Shown: positions 7,770 through 16,005, counted from the first letter of the stretch. The stretch: 64,000 nt of DNA from Candidatus Villigracilis proximus (GCA_016715195.1 JADKBB010000016.1:1-64000), one strand, 5' to 3'. Notes: generated by a model from the sequence alone, not told the origin. Translations and numbers: made by a program.

Positions 7770-8228
7770 ATGAGACTTTCCAAACGCGGAGAATACGGCC
7801 TTCGGGCAATGATCGCCTTGGCGGAACCCGCTGAAAAAAGCGATGCCCCCCAGATGATGCAGATCAAGGAGATTTCACAGCACGAACAGATCTCCACCAA
7901 ATTTCTTGAGCAGATATTACTCACGCTCAAAAATGCGGGACTGCTTCACAGCAAGATGGGCGTCGGCGGCGGGTATTACCTGGCCAGGTCAGCCAAAGAG
8001 ATCACCCTGGGACAAATCTTCCGTGTACTGGATGGCCCAGTGGCTCCTGTCAAGTGTGTGAGCCAGATGGCCTATGAACCATGCGGCTGCCCCGATGAAG
8101 AGACTTGCGGCTTGCGGCTTGTAATGGGTGATGTGCGAAACGCCATTGCCGATATTCTGGATCACACCAGCCTGTCTGATGTGACCAAACGCCAGAGCGC
8201 GGTCCGCAAAAAACTGGGCATCAAATAA
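7770..8228 (+). CDS. Rrf2 family transcriptional regulator, probably Fe-S
   Basis: Winged-helix regulator of the IscR/CymR/NsrR family (152 residues). Seen: N-terminal MRLSKRGEYGLRAMIALA, the recognition helix ISTKFLEQILLTLKNAGLL (about 41-59), the wing with GVGGGYYLAR (64-73), then Cys96, Cys105, Cys107 and Cys113, enough to ligate a cluster. The signal sensed cannot be told; its neighbour, a TauE/SafE transporter, points to sulfur compounds. Start ATG 7770 is fixed by the conserved N-terminus, with AGGAG about 12 nt upstream. A consensus promoter with a palindrome precedes it. The transporter follows after 120 nt with its own motif copy. Confidence 0.9.
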   Translation: MRLSKRGEYGLRAMIALAEPAEKSDAPQMMQIKEISQHEQISTKFLEQILLTLKNAGLLHSKMGVGGGYYLARSAKEITLGQIFRVLDGPVAPVKCVSQMAYEPCGCPDEETCGLRLVMGDVRNAIADILDHTSLSDVTKRQSAVRKKLGIK

Positions 8229-8277
8229 AGCAATAAGACTGTGCCAGGGGAGCACATTTTTATTTGCCTTAAAAGTA

Positions 8278-8292
8278 TACTAAACCAATAGG
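8278..8292 (-). promoter_or_regulatory. Shared YCTATTGGWWTAGTA motif upstream of the TauE/SafE gene
   Basis: On minus it reads CCTATTGGTTTAGTA, matching 7740-7754 at 12 of 15 positions. It lies about 57-71 nt before the transporter start. Candidate Rrf2-family operator half. Confidence 0.55.
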
Positions 8293-8348
8293 ATTTATGT
8301 AATACTAAGTATTCAGACCTACATACGACTAAAAAGGAGAATGCAAAA

Positions 8349-9104
8349 ATGGATTTAACTTTTCTTTTATACGTGCTGGTTGGGTTTCTGGCACAAATGA
8401 TCGACGGTGCATTGGGCATGGCCTATGGTGTCAGCTCAAACTCATTCCTGCTGAGCCTGGGAATTCCCCCAGCAGCGGCTTCAGCCAGTGTACACATGGC
8501 AGAAGTTGTAACCACCGGTATTTCAGGGTACTCGCATTGGAAGCTTGGAAATGTGGATTGGAAGCTGGTGCGCCGCCTGCTCGTGCCCGGTGTTATTGGC
8601 GGTGTGCTCGGTGCATACATACTTACTTCGATTGATGGGAATATCATCAAACCATATATTGCAATCTATCTGCTTATCATGGGCGGCGTGATCATCTATA
8701 AGGCATTTACGATTAAGCCGCGCAAGAAGCCCGATGAATATCATGGACCGCGCATTAGTCTGCTTGGTTTATTTGGCGGATTCTGCGATGCAATTGGCGG
8801 CGGCGGTTGGGGACCAGTCGTCACATCCACGCTGGTGGCGCGTGGGAAAAATCCGCGTATGACGATTGGCTCGGTAAACTTTTCAGAGTTCTTCGTCACA
8901 TTAGGACAATCCATTTTATTTGTACTCACATTAAGTTTCGGCGAATACTGGCGGGTAATTTTAGGATTGTTGATCGGCGGAGCCATTGCGGCGCCCATTG
9001 CGGCAAAACTCGCGCAAAAATTACCTCTGAAAGCTTTGATGATCTTCGTAGGAATTTTGATCATTGCTTTGAGCATTCGCACACTTTATCTTGCGATTAA
9101 ATAG
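8349..9104 (+). CDS. TauE/SafE family anion exporter
   Basis: Inner-membrane transporter of 251 residues with about eight hydrophobic segments in two related halves. The repeat motif of the family is visible: GFLAQMIDGALGMAYGVSSNSFLLSLG (about 12-38) in the first half and GLFGGFCDAIGGGGWGPVVTSTL (about 138-160) in the second. Members move sulfite, sulfoacetate or other small sulfur anions. AAGGAG lies 9 nt before the ATG. The upstream Rrf2 gene and the shared motif suggest control by that regulator. A word-repeat hairpin lies downstream (9141-9200). Confidence 0.88.
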   Translation: MDLTFLLYVLVGFLAQMIDGALGMAYGVSSNSFLLSLGIPPAAASASVHMAEVVTTGISGYSHWKLGNVDWKLVRRLLVPGVIGGVLGAYILTSIDGNIIKPYIAIYLLIMGGVIIYKAFTIKPRKKPDEYHGPRISLLGLFGGFCDAIGGGGWGPVVTSTLVARGKNPRMTIGSVNFSEFFVTLGQSILFVLTLSFGEYWRVILGLLIGGAIAAPIAAKLAQKLPLKALMIFVGILIIALSIRTLYLAIK

Positions 9105-9140
9105 GGGGAGTGGAAGGGTGGGTAGATTGGTAGAGAGGTA

Positions 9141-9200
9141 GGTAGACAGGTAAACAGGTACAGCACTTTCCTTGTCTACCTGTTTACTTGTTTCCCTACT
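9141..9200. repeat. Intergenic inverted repeat, GTAAACAGGTA family (copy 1)
   Basis: GTAAACAGGTA at 9150-9160 pairs with TACCTGTTTAC at 9177-9187, and the word (AGGTAGACAGGTAAACAGGTA-like) is reiterated in each arm. A second copy with 17-bp perfect arms is at 63264-63307. Confidence 0.7.
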
Positions 9201-9255
9201 CACTTGTTTCCTGCCCGCCTGCTTTTTCCTTATCTGTGTCTTATGCAATTCGGCT

Positions 9256-9269
9256 TATAATCTTTCATT
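9256..9269 (+). promoter_or_regulatory. -10 box placed for a leaderless transcript
   Basis: TATAAT at 9256-9261 ends 8 nt before the ATG at 9270; no ribosome-binding site lies between. Confidence 0.6.
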
Positions 9270-10580
9270 ATGAAAAAAATCCGCGTATTTTTGCTTGTAT
9301 TAACTGTGTTGGCTTTCTTTTCGTCGGTGCGGGCGCAAAGCAATGGACCTCTGGCGCTTGTAATGACCGCCGAGGGACCGATCATGCCGCCGATGCTGGC
9401 TTATTTTGAACGCGGCATTAAGACCGCCGAACAGCGTAACGCGGAAGTGCTCATTATTCAATTGAATACACCCGGTGGAAGTGTGGAAACCATGCTGGAG
9501 ATCATTCAGGTGATGCGTGCCAGTGAGGTTCCGGTGGTGGTCTATGTTTCGCCAAATGATGCGATTGCCGGCAGTGCGGGCGCGTTGATCACGATGGCTG
9601 GACATGCATCCGCGATGGCGCCCAAGACGGCGATTGGCGCGGCCAGCCCGATCGATAGCTCGGGTTCAGATATTCAGTCAACACTTGAAAAGAAGATCAA
9701 GGAAATTCTAAAGGCGCGGGTGCGCACGCTTACAGAAAGCCGCGGCACCAAAGCGGTAAAACTGGCCGAGGCGATGATCGACGATGCAAAAGCGGTCACA
9801 GCCAAAGAAGCGCTTGATGCAAAACTTATCGATTTTATTTCTGATGACACCGAAGACCTGCTGCAATCGCTGAATGGTTTCACCGTTCAAATGGATGATG
9901 GCAGCAAGATCAAACTCAATACGGAAGATGTCCGCACTGAAAGCGTGGATATCAGTTTCATTGAGCAGTTGCTGTTAATGCTGACCGACCCGAACATTTC
10001 TTTTCTTTTGCTGGCGATCGGCGTGCAGGGAATCTTGATCGAGATCTCCAGCCCGGGCGGTTGGTTCGCGGGCTTCATCGGCGCAACCTGTTTGACTCTG
10101 GCTGTGTACGGCATGGGCGTGCTGACCGTCAACTGGTTTGGTTTTATCTTTTTGATCATCGCTTTCGTGTTGTTCATTCTCGATATTAAAGCGCCGACCC
10201 ACGGCGCGTTGACCACGGCGGGCGTGGCATCGTTTATTGTGGGCGCGTTGGTTTTGTTCAACTCGCCGGGCACGCCGCAATTTCAGCAGGTGTCTGTTCC
10301 GCTGGTGATCGGGATGGGAATTTTTCTGGGTGCGTTATTCTTCGGCATTCTGCTGATCGCGTTACGCGCGCAGCACCGCCCGATCCAAACCGGAAGTGAG
10401 AGTCTGATCGGGAAAACAGGATCAGTTAAAACGTTCGAAGGAGATGCGGGACAAGTCCAATTGGAAAGTGAATTATGGAGCGCAGAAAAATCTCCTGAGT
10501 CAGAATCAATCAGTAAGGGCGACCTTGTCGAAGTCGTCCAAGTGCGCGGATTGAGATTAATCGTTAAGAAAAAATTATAA
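9270..10580 (+). CDS. NfeD family membrane-bound serine protease
   Basis: Membrane-anchored ClpP-class protease plus NfeD domain (436 residues, the long form). Seen: a signal peptide (residues 1-23), the oxyanion-loop motif NTPGGSV at 66-72, the nucleophile Ser102 in GSAGA, and a Lys-rich helix near 140-150 that should supply the general base. Four hydrophobic helices lie around 235-350, and the C-terminal NfeD OB-fold (GKTGSVKTFEG, then LVEVVQVRGLRLIVKK) closes the protein. The long form often works with a slipin; a slipin gene exists in this window but 25 kb away (35375). Probably leaderless, since TATAAT lies 8 nt before the ATG. Confidence 0.9.
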   Translation: MKKIRVFLLVLTVLAFFSSVRAQSNGPLALVMTAEGPIMPPMLAYFERGIKTAEQRNAEVLIIQLNTPGGSVETMLEIIQVMRASEVPVVVYVSPNDAIAGSAGALITMAGHASAMAPKTAIGAASPIDSSGSDIQSTLEKKIKEILKARVRTLTESRGTKAVKLAEAMIDDAKAVTAKEALDAKLIDFISDDTEDLLQSLNGFTVQMDDGSKIKLNTEDVRTESVDISFIEQLLLMLTDPNISFLLLAIGVQGILIEISSPGGWFAGFIGATCLTLAVYGMGVLTVNWFGFIFLIIAFVLFILDIKAPTHGALTTAGVASFIVGALVLFNSPGTPQFQQVSVPLVIGMGIFLGALFFGILLIALRAQHRPIQTGSESLIGKTGSVKTFEGDAGQVQLESELWSAEKSPESESISKGDLVEVVQVRGLRLIVKKKL

Positions 10581-10651
10581 ATTGGATGTCCTTCGGCTGC
10601 GCCGCGAAGAGATGCGGCTCCGCTCAGGATGTAAGAAAATAAGAGGACTTT

Positions 10652-11602
10652 ATGGCTGCTACCCCTACGAGAGACAGAGTCTCCACTCAAACAGAGTCAC
10701 GCCCGATGCGCCGCCCCGATTGGATCAAGGTGCGCGCGCCTTCGGGTGAGACGTTTGAAAAATTACAGGTATTGATGCGTTCGAAAGAATTGCATACGGT
10801 GTGTGAAGAAGCGATGTGCCCGAACCTCGGCGAATGCTGGGGCAGCGGCACGGCAACATTTTTAATGCTGGGTGACGTATGCACGCGCACCTGTGCCTTC
10901 TGCGATATTAAACACGGCAAGCCGGGACTGTTGGATTGGGGCGAAGCCGAACGGGTGGCGCAGGCTGTGAAGTCAATGGAGTTGAAACACGCGGTGATCA
11001 CTTCGGTCAATCGTGATGAGCGCCGTGATGGCGGCGCGCCGATCTTCGCGATGGTCATCCGCAGAATTCGTGAAGTTCTGCCAAGCTGTTCCATTGAAGT
11101 TTTGATCCCTGATTTCAAAGGTAGTATCGAAGCCTTGAAGATCGTGATGGATGCGCGCCCTGAGATTTTGAATCATAACGTGGAGACGGTTCCGCGTTTG
11201 TTTAAGACCGTGCAGCCGCAGGATAATTATGAGTGGGCGGCAGCCACATTGAGCAATGCAAAAAAACTTGACCCCGATGTGTTGACCAAGTCGGGCATTA
11301 TGCTCGGCCTCGGCGAAACGATGGATGAAGTGAAACAAGTGATGCGCGACCAACGCAGTTGGGGCGTGGACATTTTGACCATCGGCCAGTATCTACAGCC
11401 AAGCAAGAAACATCTCACGATGGAACGTTATTACACGATGGAAGAATTCGCCGAACTGAAAGCCTTCGGCATGGAGATCGGTTTCAAATGGGTCGAGTCG
11501 AATCCCTTGGTGCGGTCTTCGTATCACGCTGCGGAGCAGGTCCGCGCGCTGAGTGTGGTGCATCGCAAGTTGTATGGGGATGGTGGGGAGATGAGTGAGT
11601 AA
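10652..11602 (+). CDS. lipA: Lipoyl synthase
   Basis: Radical-SAM enzyme that inserts two sulfurs into protein-bound octanoyl chains. Of 316 residues, the family's usual size. Seen: the auxiliary-cluster cysteines C51, C56 and C62 (CEEAMCPNLGEC), the radical-SAM motif CTRTCAFC with C77, C81 and C84, and the C-terminal RSSYHA whose Ser ligates the auxiliary cluster. AAGAGGA lies about 9 nt before the ATG. lipB is not adjacent. The stop is followed by a short tandem repeat, a terminator, and then the first core site of the cassette array, so this is the last core gene before the accessory region. Confidence 0.96.
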   Translation: MAATPTRDRVSTQTESRPMRRPDWIKVRAPSGETFEKLQVLMRSKELHTVCEEAMCPNLGECWGSGTATFLMLGDVCTRTCAFCDIKHGKPGLLDWGEAERVAQAVKSMELKHAVITSVNRDERRDGGAPIFAMVIRRIREVLPSCSIEVLIPDFKGSIEALKIVMDARPEILNHNVETVPRLFKTVQPQDNYEWAAATLSNAKKLDPDVLTKSGIMLGLGETMDEVKQVMRDQRSWGVDILTIGQYLQPSKKHLTMERYYTMEEFAELKAFGMEIGFKWVESNPLVRSSYHAAEQVRALSVVHRKLYGDGGEMSE

Positions 11603-11628
11603 TAAGTAATAAGTAATAAGTAATAAGT
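11601..11628. repeat. Four tandem copies of AATAAGT
   Basis: A 7-bp unit repeated four times, beginning inside the lipA stop codon. A simple repeat; no function seen. Confidence 0.8.
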
Positions 11629-11629
11629 A

Positions 11630-11665
11630 AGCCCTTTCGCGGTTTGTTGGCGGGAGGGCTTTTTG
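11630..11665 (+). terminator. Likely terminator of lipA
   Basis: AGCCCT (11630-11635) pairs with AGGGCT (11655-11660), with a second CGC/GCG pair inside, followed by T5. Confidence 0.6.
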
Positions 11666-11735
11666 TTTAGGTCAGGGTTTATAATTTGTATTGTATATAA
11701 GGTGTTTATACGGCGATATTTTTGTATAAATATTA

Positions 11736-11742
11736 GTTGGGC
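11736..11742 (+). repeat. Lone core site GTTGGGC at the left end of the array
   Basis: GTTGGGC matches GTTRRRY and has no paired inverse core upstream, as expected for the attI end or for the edge of an excised segment. The 120 bp before it are AT-rich and hold no gene. Confidence 0.5.
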
Positions 11743-11784
11743 AGCTCCTTCGGAAATGACAGCAAACGGAATTCAGAGAACACT

Positions 11785-12447
11785 ATGGCACACAACTCCA
11801 AATTCAGAAATCGCCTTGCATCTATCTTTATCATTGTTTTCATAATTGCTACATTTGCTAAATTTTCTACATTTGTTTACGAAAATAAATGTCATTTTAT
11901 TAATTGTCCTGCCGCTTCATGGACGCAGATTCTAGATACAGCATTTTCCAAGTCGGGTACTGATTTTAGAATTCAAAAAATTTGGGCTAGTCCATCCAGA
12001 TGGAATCGTTATACAGAAAATGGTCCGACTTTTATAGATATTCACATTGCCTACACATCTCTCAATATAGAACCTTCTCGTGCAGATGAGGAAACAAATC
12101 ATCCTACTAAAGATATTGAGTTCGATGACCGAAACTTAGTATTTGACATCCGCACTGGAAATAGTTGGACTAACTTTGTCCCCCCAGAAGATAGACAGGA
12201 AAAATTGCGGAGAGTTTACGTACATCCGCGTGACGTTTTTCTTGCCACCTGGTCATTAGCAGAAAAAGAATCAGGGCTACCGCCAAACAATGCCAGTGTC
12301 ATAGCAATTCTCAATTTCGATGAACATGGACGTGAGTCAATATGGTATGTAACCTATTATTACGATGATATAGTTGACCTGACTTTTTATATTGATACCC
12401 AAACAGCGCAGATTATTTCAGTGAAAAAAAATGATTTGTCTCAGTAA
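11785..12447 (+). CDS. Cassette protein with N-terminal membrane anchor, unknown function
   Basis: Not recognised. About 220 residues: one hydrophobic segment near residues 12-30 (ASIFIIVFIIATFA) and an extracytoplasmic remainder with many aromatic residues and alternating strands (TFIDIHIAYTSLNI, NLVFDIRTGNSW, SIWYVTYYYDDIVDLTFYID). ATG 11785 is preferred; the frame is open back to TTG 11737 in the core site itself. AT-rich compared with lipA. An inverse core half site (12470) follows the stop by 23 nt, so this is the first cassette of the array. Confidence 0.6.
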   Translation: MAHNSKFRNRLASIFIIVFIIATFAKFSTFVYENKCHFINCPAASWTQILDTAFSKSGTDFRIQKIWASPSRWNRYTENGPTFIDIHIAYTSLNIEPSRADEETNHPTKDIEFDDRNLVFDIRTGNSWTNFVPPEDRQEKLRRVYVHPRDVFLATWSLAEKESGLPPNNASVIAILNFDEHGRESIWYVTYYYDDIVDLTFYIDTQTAQIISVKKNDLSQ

Positions 12448-12469
12448 AATCACGTGCGTTCCCAACCAC

Positions 12470-12500
12470 TGCCCAACAAAGCATGGATGTCAGGAAGAAC
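12470..12500 (+). repeat. attC-like half site (left arm only)
   Basis: Inverse core GCCCAAC at 12470-12476 followed by AAAGCATG as in the complete sites, but the right arm and GTTRRRY are absent; the next cassette gene starts 55 nt later. Probably a deletion that fused two cassettes. Confidence 0.5.
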
Positions 12501-12530
12501 TTAAGAATAACTATATTTTAGGAGAAAAAA

Positions 12531-13071
12531 TTGAATATCGTAGATGCACAAAAAGATATGCGTTATGGCTTTTTTGGCGGCGGCATTGGGATGTTCGTTT
12601 CAGGCACAATTTGGTTATTTTCCGGGATCATTGCCCTCAACGGAAACGCTGATCAAGCGATATGGGCATTGCTGATTGGCGGTGCATTAATTGCCCCTAT
12701 CAGTGGAATATCCAAAGTTTTTGGCGTCCTGACAAAAGCACTCCTGGAAACCCACTTGTAACTTTGGCAATGGAAGTCACTATTTGGTTGATCTTTTGTT
12801 TGCCTTTGGCATATACTATTTCACAAACGAATCCTCTTTGGTTTTTCCCTGCTATGTTATTGGTCATTGGCGGGCGTTATCTAACATTCTCCACCAATAT
12901 GGTATGCGGATATACTGGGTATGCGGTTTATTGCTTGCAGCGGCTAGCGTTGCCCTCGTAAGATTAAATGTGCCTTTCAGCATTCAACCTTTTATTGGAG
13001 CATTGATTGAAATCGCATTTGCTCCATTTGTATTCATACAAGGACGCAAAGAAGGAAAACTTTCAACCTAA
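12531..13071 (+). pseudogene. DUF7010-like membrane protein, broken by two frameshifts
   Basis: Three overlapping frames read as one membrane protein of about 180 residues. Frame 1 from ATG 12531 gives MNIVDAQKDMRYGFFGGG and AIWALLIGGALIAP. A second frame from about 12740 gives GNPLVTLAMEVTIW and FFPAMLLVIGGRYLTF. A third from about 12895 gives YGMRIYWVCGLLLAA and QPFIGALIEIAFAP. The order and motifs fit what I recall of DUF7010-type proteins. The shifts are single-base events, one near AAAA at 12738, so decay or sequence error are both possible. TTTAGGAG lies 12 nt before the ATG. The attC-like site at 13100 follows the end. Confidence 0.6.
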
Positions 13072-13099
13072 AATCTATGGTCACTTAAGCATGAAAGGC

Positions 13100-13233
13100 G
13101 TCAAACAAAGCGTGCATTGTCCGCAGGGATTCTGCACACGTTTCGCGTCAAGCAGTTTTCTATGCTTTATCATTTTCCCAGTCGGACGGCGTCCCGCCGC
13201 CCGCCCCAGCGTAGTCCACGCAAATCGTTAGGC
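13100..13233 (+). repeat. attC-like site A (134 bp)
   Basis: Left arm GTCAAACAAAGCGTGCA (inverse core with one mismatch to RYYYAAC), right arm CCACGCAAATC then GTTAGGC at 13227-13233. The inner GGACGG / CCGCCG hairpin is present. Confidence 0.7.
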
Positions 13234-13257
13234 GCTTACGTAATCAACGCAGGACAA

Positions 13258-13996
13258 ATGAAAAGAAAACAAATAAAACTATTTGTCCATAGTGGCATAA
13301 AGTGTTGCTACACAAAGACTTTGGATTCAGCACTCTACGTCAAAAACTTATGAATGACGAGTTGCCATTTTTATCATAACTTCATCAAATAGTCAAAGTT
13401 CATCCTTCAGTTGCAAAACGGCAAAGTAGTCAAAAACGGTATTGAGAAAACAGTATTTGATGATGAAATAACTTAACACTACACAACTAATGGAGATAAA
13501 ACAGAAAATTCTTCTGCGAGCCTGGTTATACCCATAAAGCCAAATCTAGAGTCAAAATAAACATTTCTGGCAACGCTACTGTTCGCAATAATATGGAGCC
13601 TTACAAAATAGAAATTAGAGATAACCCTAAAAAAAAAAGATTAAGAGCGGCAAAGGATTATTTGCAATTATTAGAATTGCTTTCCAAAGAAGTGCAGGGT
13701 TTTACTTTTTTGATGTATTATTTGGTGTTGAAGGACAAGAAGAAACTATTAATACAGATGGAAACAAAGAACGCCCCCATATAGCAATTTACCCAGATGG
13801 CAACGGTAAATTTATCAGGCTACTAGGAAATAATTGCGAATTAGAAAGTGAATTAACTTACGACCCATCCCAAAAAAATATTTATCCTGCCAAGTTATCT
13901 TTGATATCAATTGACTTTTCGGAAAAACTATCTCTATACTTTGAGTTTCACAAAGAAAGTAAGAAAGTTATATTAAATAATGTGACGTTTGAATAA
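13258..13996 (+). pseudogene. Broken cassette gene, beta-rich protein of unknown function
   Basis: ATG 13258 with AGGA before it opens a frame that stops after 31 codons. Further coding sense continues in other frames: LQNGKVVKNGIEKTVFDDEIT then a stop near 13472, VKINISGNATVRNN near 13555, and after an A10 run at about 13630 a long clean frame with GFYFFDVLFGVEGQEE and HIAIYPDGNGKFIRLLG ending at TAA 13994-13996. The parts together would make a protein of about 230-240 residues. At least one in-frame stop and two or more shifts argue for a real pseudogene, although the A10 run is also error-prone. No family recognised. Confidence 0.5.
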
Positions 13997-14022
13997 AAAA
14001 TAGTATATCTTTAAATAATCGC

Positions 14023-14151
14023 GCCTAACACAGCGTGCACCCGACGCGGGGATCTTGCGCACATCCCAGGCAGTTTTCCACACCTGAGCATTTTTTCAGT
14101 TGGGCGGCTTCGCCGTCCCCGCCCCAGCGCAGTCCACACAAACCGTTGGGC
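14023..14151 (+). repeat. attC-like site B (129 bp)
   Basis: Inverse core GCCTAAC at 14023-14029 and core GTTGGGC at 14145-14151, both matching the integron consensus. GGCGG-CTTCG-CCGTCC lies inside. The clearest site of the array. Confidence 0.8.
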
Positions 14152-14166
14152 CGCTAAAGGAAAACC

Positions 14167-14664
14167 ATGAGTATCCACTTGAGAGAATCAATACCATCTG
14201 ATATACAATTTTTGAGAGAAATGCTTTATGAGGCGGTGTTTTGGCGACCTAACCCAAATAAGCCTTCATTTGAAGAAGGTCTCACCTATCCAGGTGTAAG
14301 CAATGCACTTGTTGATTGGGGCAAAAGAGATGGAGATACTGCGGTAATTGCTCTTTGTGATTCAAGGCTAGCTGGGGCAGCATGGTATAGATTTTACACA
14401 GATGACAATTGCATCAGGGGATACATTAATGAAATGATACCTACAGTCGCAATCGCAGTCCATGAAAACTATCGACGTCAAGGAATTGGGGTAAAAATGA
14501 TTGAATGGTTGATTGATTGTGCCTCAAAATCCAACATTCAAAAACTAAGCCTTATGGTTTCAAAAGACAATCATGCAATAAGGCTATATCAGAAATGTGG
14601 TTTCCTGGAATATGCAGATAAGGATGATTCGTTGTTGATGTTACGAAGAACAGAAGCATTATAA
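14167..14664 (+). CDS. GNAT family N-acetyltransferase (cassette)
   Basis: Cytosolic acetyl-CoA-dependent acetyltransferase of 165 residues. Seen: an N-terminal beta-alpha (MSIHLRESIPSDIQFLREML), central strand VIALCDSRLAGAAWYRF, motif A IAVHENYRRQGIGVKMIEWL (about residues 96-115) with the pyrophosphate loop RRQGIG, and motif B LSLMVSKDNHAIRLYQKCGF (about 128-147). Substrate unknown; GNATs that act on drugs or toxins are frequent integron cargo. The gene starts 15 nt after the core of site B with AAGGAAAA as binding site and ends 6 nt before site C, so it fills its cassette exactly. Confidence 0.88.
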   Translation: MSIHLRESIPSDIQFLREMLYEAVFWRPNPNKPSFEEGLTYPGVSNALVDWGKRDGDTAVIALCDSRLAGAAWYRFYTDDNCIRGYINEMIPTVAIAVHENYRRQGIGVKMIEWLIDCASKSNIQKLSLMVSKDNHAIRLYQKCGFLEYADKDDSLLMLRRTEAL

Positions 14665-14670
14665 AAAGCG

Positions 14671-14796
14671 GCCCAACAAAGTGCGGACTGTCCGCTGGGG
14701 CGCTTCGTCTCAAGCAGTTTTCTACGCCTTAGCATTTTTCTGGCTGGACGGCTTCGCCGTCCCCGCCCCAGCGCAGGTCCACGCAAACCGTTAGGC
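14671..14796 (+). repeat. attC-like site C (126 bp)
   Basis: Inverse core GCCCAAC (14671-14677), core GTTAGGC (14790-14796), inner hairpin GGACGG-CTTCG-CCGTCC. Confidence 0.8.
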
Positions 14797-14821
14797 TGCT
14801 TCGCAAATTTACTAAACTATT

Positions 14822-15607
14822 ATGAAACTTACCGCCATCGTTGCGCAATTCCCTGTGTCATTATCCATCCAGAACAACTTGAATGTTATTGATTCTGTAT
14901 TAGGGCAAACAAATCCTGGTGATTTAGTAATCTTTCCAGAAGGCTCAGTCTCAGGTTATTCAAGTGACATCACATTTCTCCAACAAATAAATCTTGACGA
15001 GTTAAAAGCAGGTTTGGAACACATTAAAAAAGAAGCGCAACGGCGAAAAATAAACGTCTGGATTGGCACCTGTGTGAAAGTTGAAGGCAAATGGTTCAAT
15101 ACCGCACAAGGTTTCTCGCCAAACGGAGACGTGCAGATTTATCACAAGATAAACCTAGCCCATCACGAACGTGGAGTTGTCTCCGCAGGCAACGCCTTGC
15201 CCATATTTGAATTAAATGCTCCTGAAGGTACAGTAAAAATTGGAGTTCAAATTTGCAGAGAGTTGCGCTACCCCGAACAATGGAGATGGCTTGCACAGCA
15301 TGGCGCGCAAATTATTCTTCATCTAAATAACGCAGTTGGCGATGATACATATCAACCCGTTTGGAAAAGCCATCTCATCAGTAGGGCAGCAGAAAATCAG
15401 AGATTTGTTCTGAGTGCAAATAACGCCGCGCCAAAACAAGTTAGCCCCACCATCGCTATTGCTCCTGACGGAAAAGTCATAGATGAAATGGCCTCAGCAG
15501 AATTGGGTATCTTTCGAGTTGAGTTAGAATTGTCCAAAGTTTCTAATTGGTATCTCGACCAAAGGCGAAGTGATGTCGTAGAAATCAAGTCAGGTGTTTC
15601 ACAATAA
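14822..15607 (+). CDS. Carbon-nitrogen hydrolase (nitrilase superfamily amidase, cassette)
   Basis: Cytosolic enzyme of 261 residues that hydrolyses a C-N bond in an amide or related compound. The catalytic triad is in place: Glu40 in FPEGS, Lys109 in YHKINL and Cys145 in GVQICRELRYPE. The family's SRAAENQRFVLSANNA segment follows (about residues 186-200). The substrate is not deducible; the C-terminal WYLDQRRSDV resembles other short amidases. It fills the cassette between site C and site D; the stop lies 6 nt before the site D inverse core. ATG 14822 has no strong binding site, so expression may depend on upstream transcription. Confidence 0.88.
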   Translation: MKLTAIVAQFPVSLSIQNNLNVIDSVLGQTNPGDLVIFPEGSVSGYSSDITFLQQINLDELKAGLEHIKKEAQRRKINVWIGTCVKVEGKWFNTAQGFSPNGDVQIYHKINLAHHERGVVSAGNALPIFELNAPEGTVKIGVQICRELRYPEQWRWLAQHGAQIILHLNNAVGDDTYQPVWKSHLISRAAENQRFVLSANNAAPKQVSPTIAIAPDGKVIDEMASAELGIFRVELELSKVSNWYLDQRRSDVVEIKSGVSQ

Positions 15608-15612
15608 ACGCA

Positions 15613-15673
15613 GCACAACAAAACGCGGACTGTCCGCCGGGGCGCTTTGCGTGCTGCACGTAAAGCGTTGGGT
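15613..15673 (+). repeat. Short attC-like site D (61 bp)
   Basis: GCACAAC (one mismatch) at 15613-15619 and GTTGGGT at 15667-15673, with a hairpin around GCTTTGCGTGC-TGCACG in the middle. The length is near that of the classical short 59-be sites. Confidence 0.6.
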
Positions 15674-15760
15674 TAGAATAGTATAGTAAAGCCTTGTAAG
15701 TGTTTGCAAATATGCATGACAGTTTTTTGTAAAACAAAAAACTAGAAAAGGATCACTTCC

Positions 15761-16005
15761 ATGTTCAATCCACCTAATTCTCACCCAAACCCAAGCCCAT
15801 ATTTTGACTTATTAAAAAAATTACACAACTCGTGCAAGAGAACAAGGTTGAAGAACAAATTCTTCAGGTTGTTCAGCAAGTTTTCGAGAAAGAACTGGCT
15901 AGTGAGAACATCGTTCTATCACCTCCTGAAAAAACACGCCTGCTTCAACAAGTTACAAGAGCAGTATTGACTGAAGCAATTACAAAGATCTCCGATATAA
16001 AATAA
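15761..16005 (+). pseudogene. Helical cassette protein (MFNPPNS family, copy 1) with a frame change at A7
   Basis: Unknown family. ATG 15761 with AAAGGA upstream opens as MFNPPNS, then at A7 (about 15814-15820) the sense moves to the -1 frame and continues KITQLVQENKVEEQ to ISDIK and TAA at 16003-16005. The sum is an 81-residue mostly helical protein closely related to the intact copy at 19524-19766. The site reads A AAA AAA, a slippery heptamer for -1 frameshifting, and transcript slippage is also possible on A7; a lost base (mutation or sequencing) is the plain alternative. The first frame alone gives 69 residues. Confidence 0.6.

Noticed and set aside
9300..9605. Minus-strand and other-frame open reading frames across nfeD, lipA, gdhA, dnaN and the pepF gene
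   Set aside because: They are high-GC shadows of well-supported genes, rich in Arg, Ser and His, without signatures or start signals.
11644..11735. TATAAT at 11680 as a cassette promoter (Pc-like) in front of the array
   Set aside because: No acceptable -35 at 16-18 nt spacing, and the stretch is AT-rich enough to give such a box by chance.
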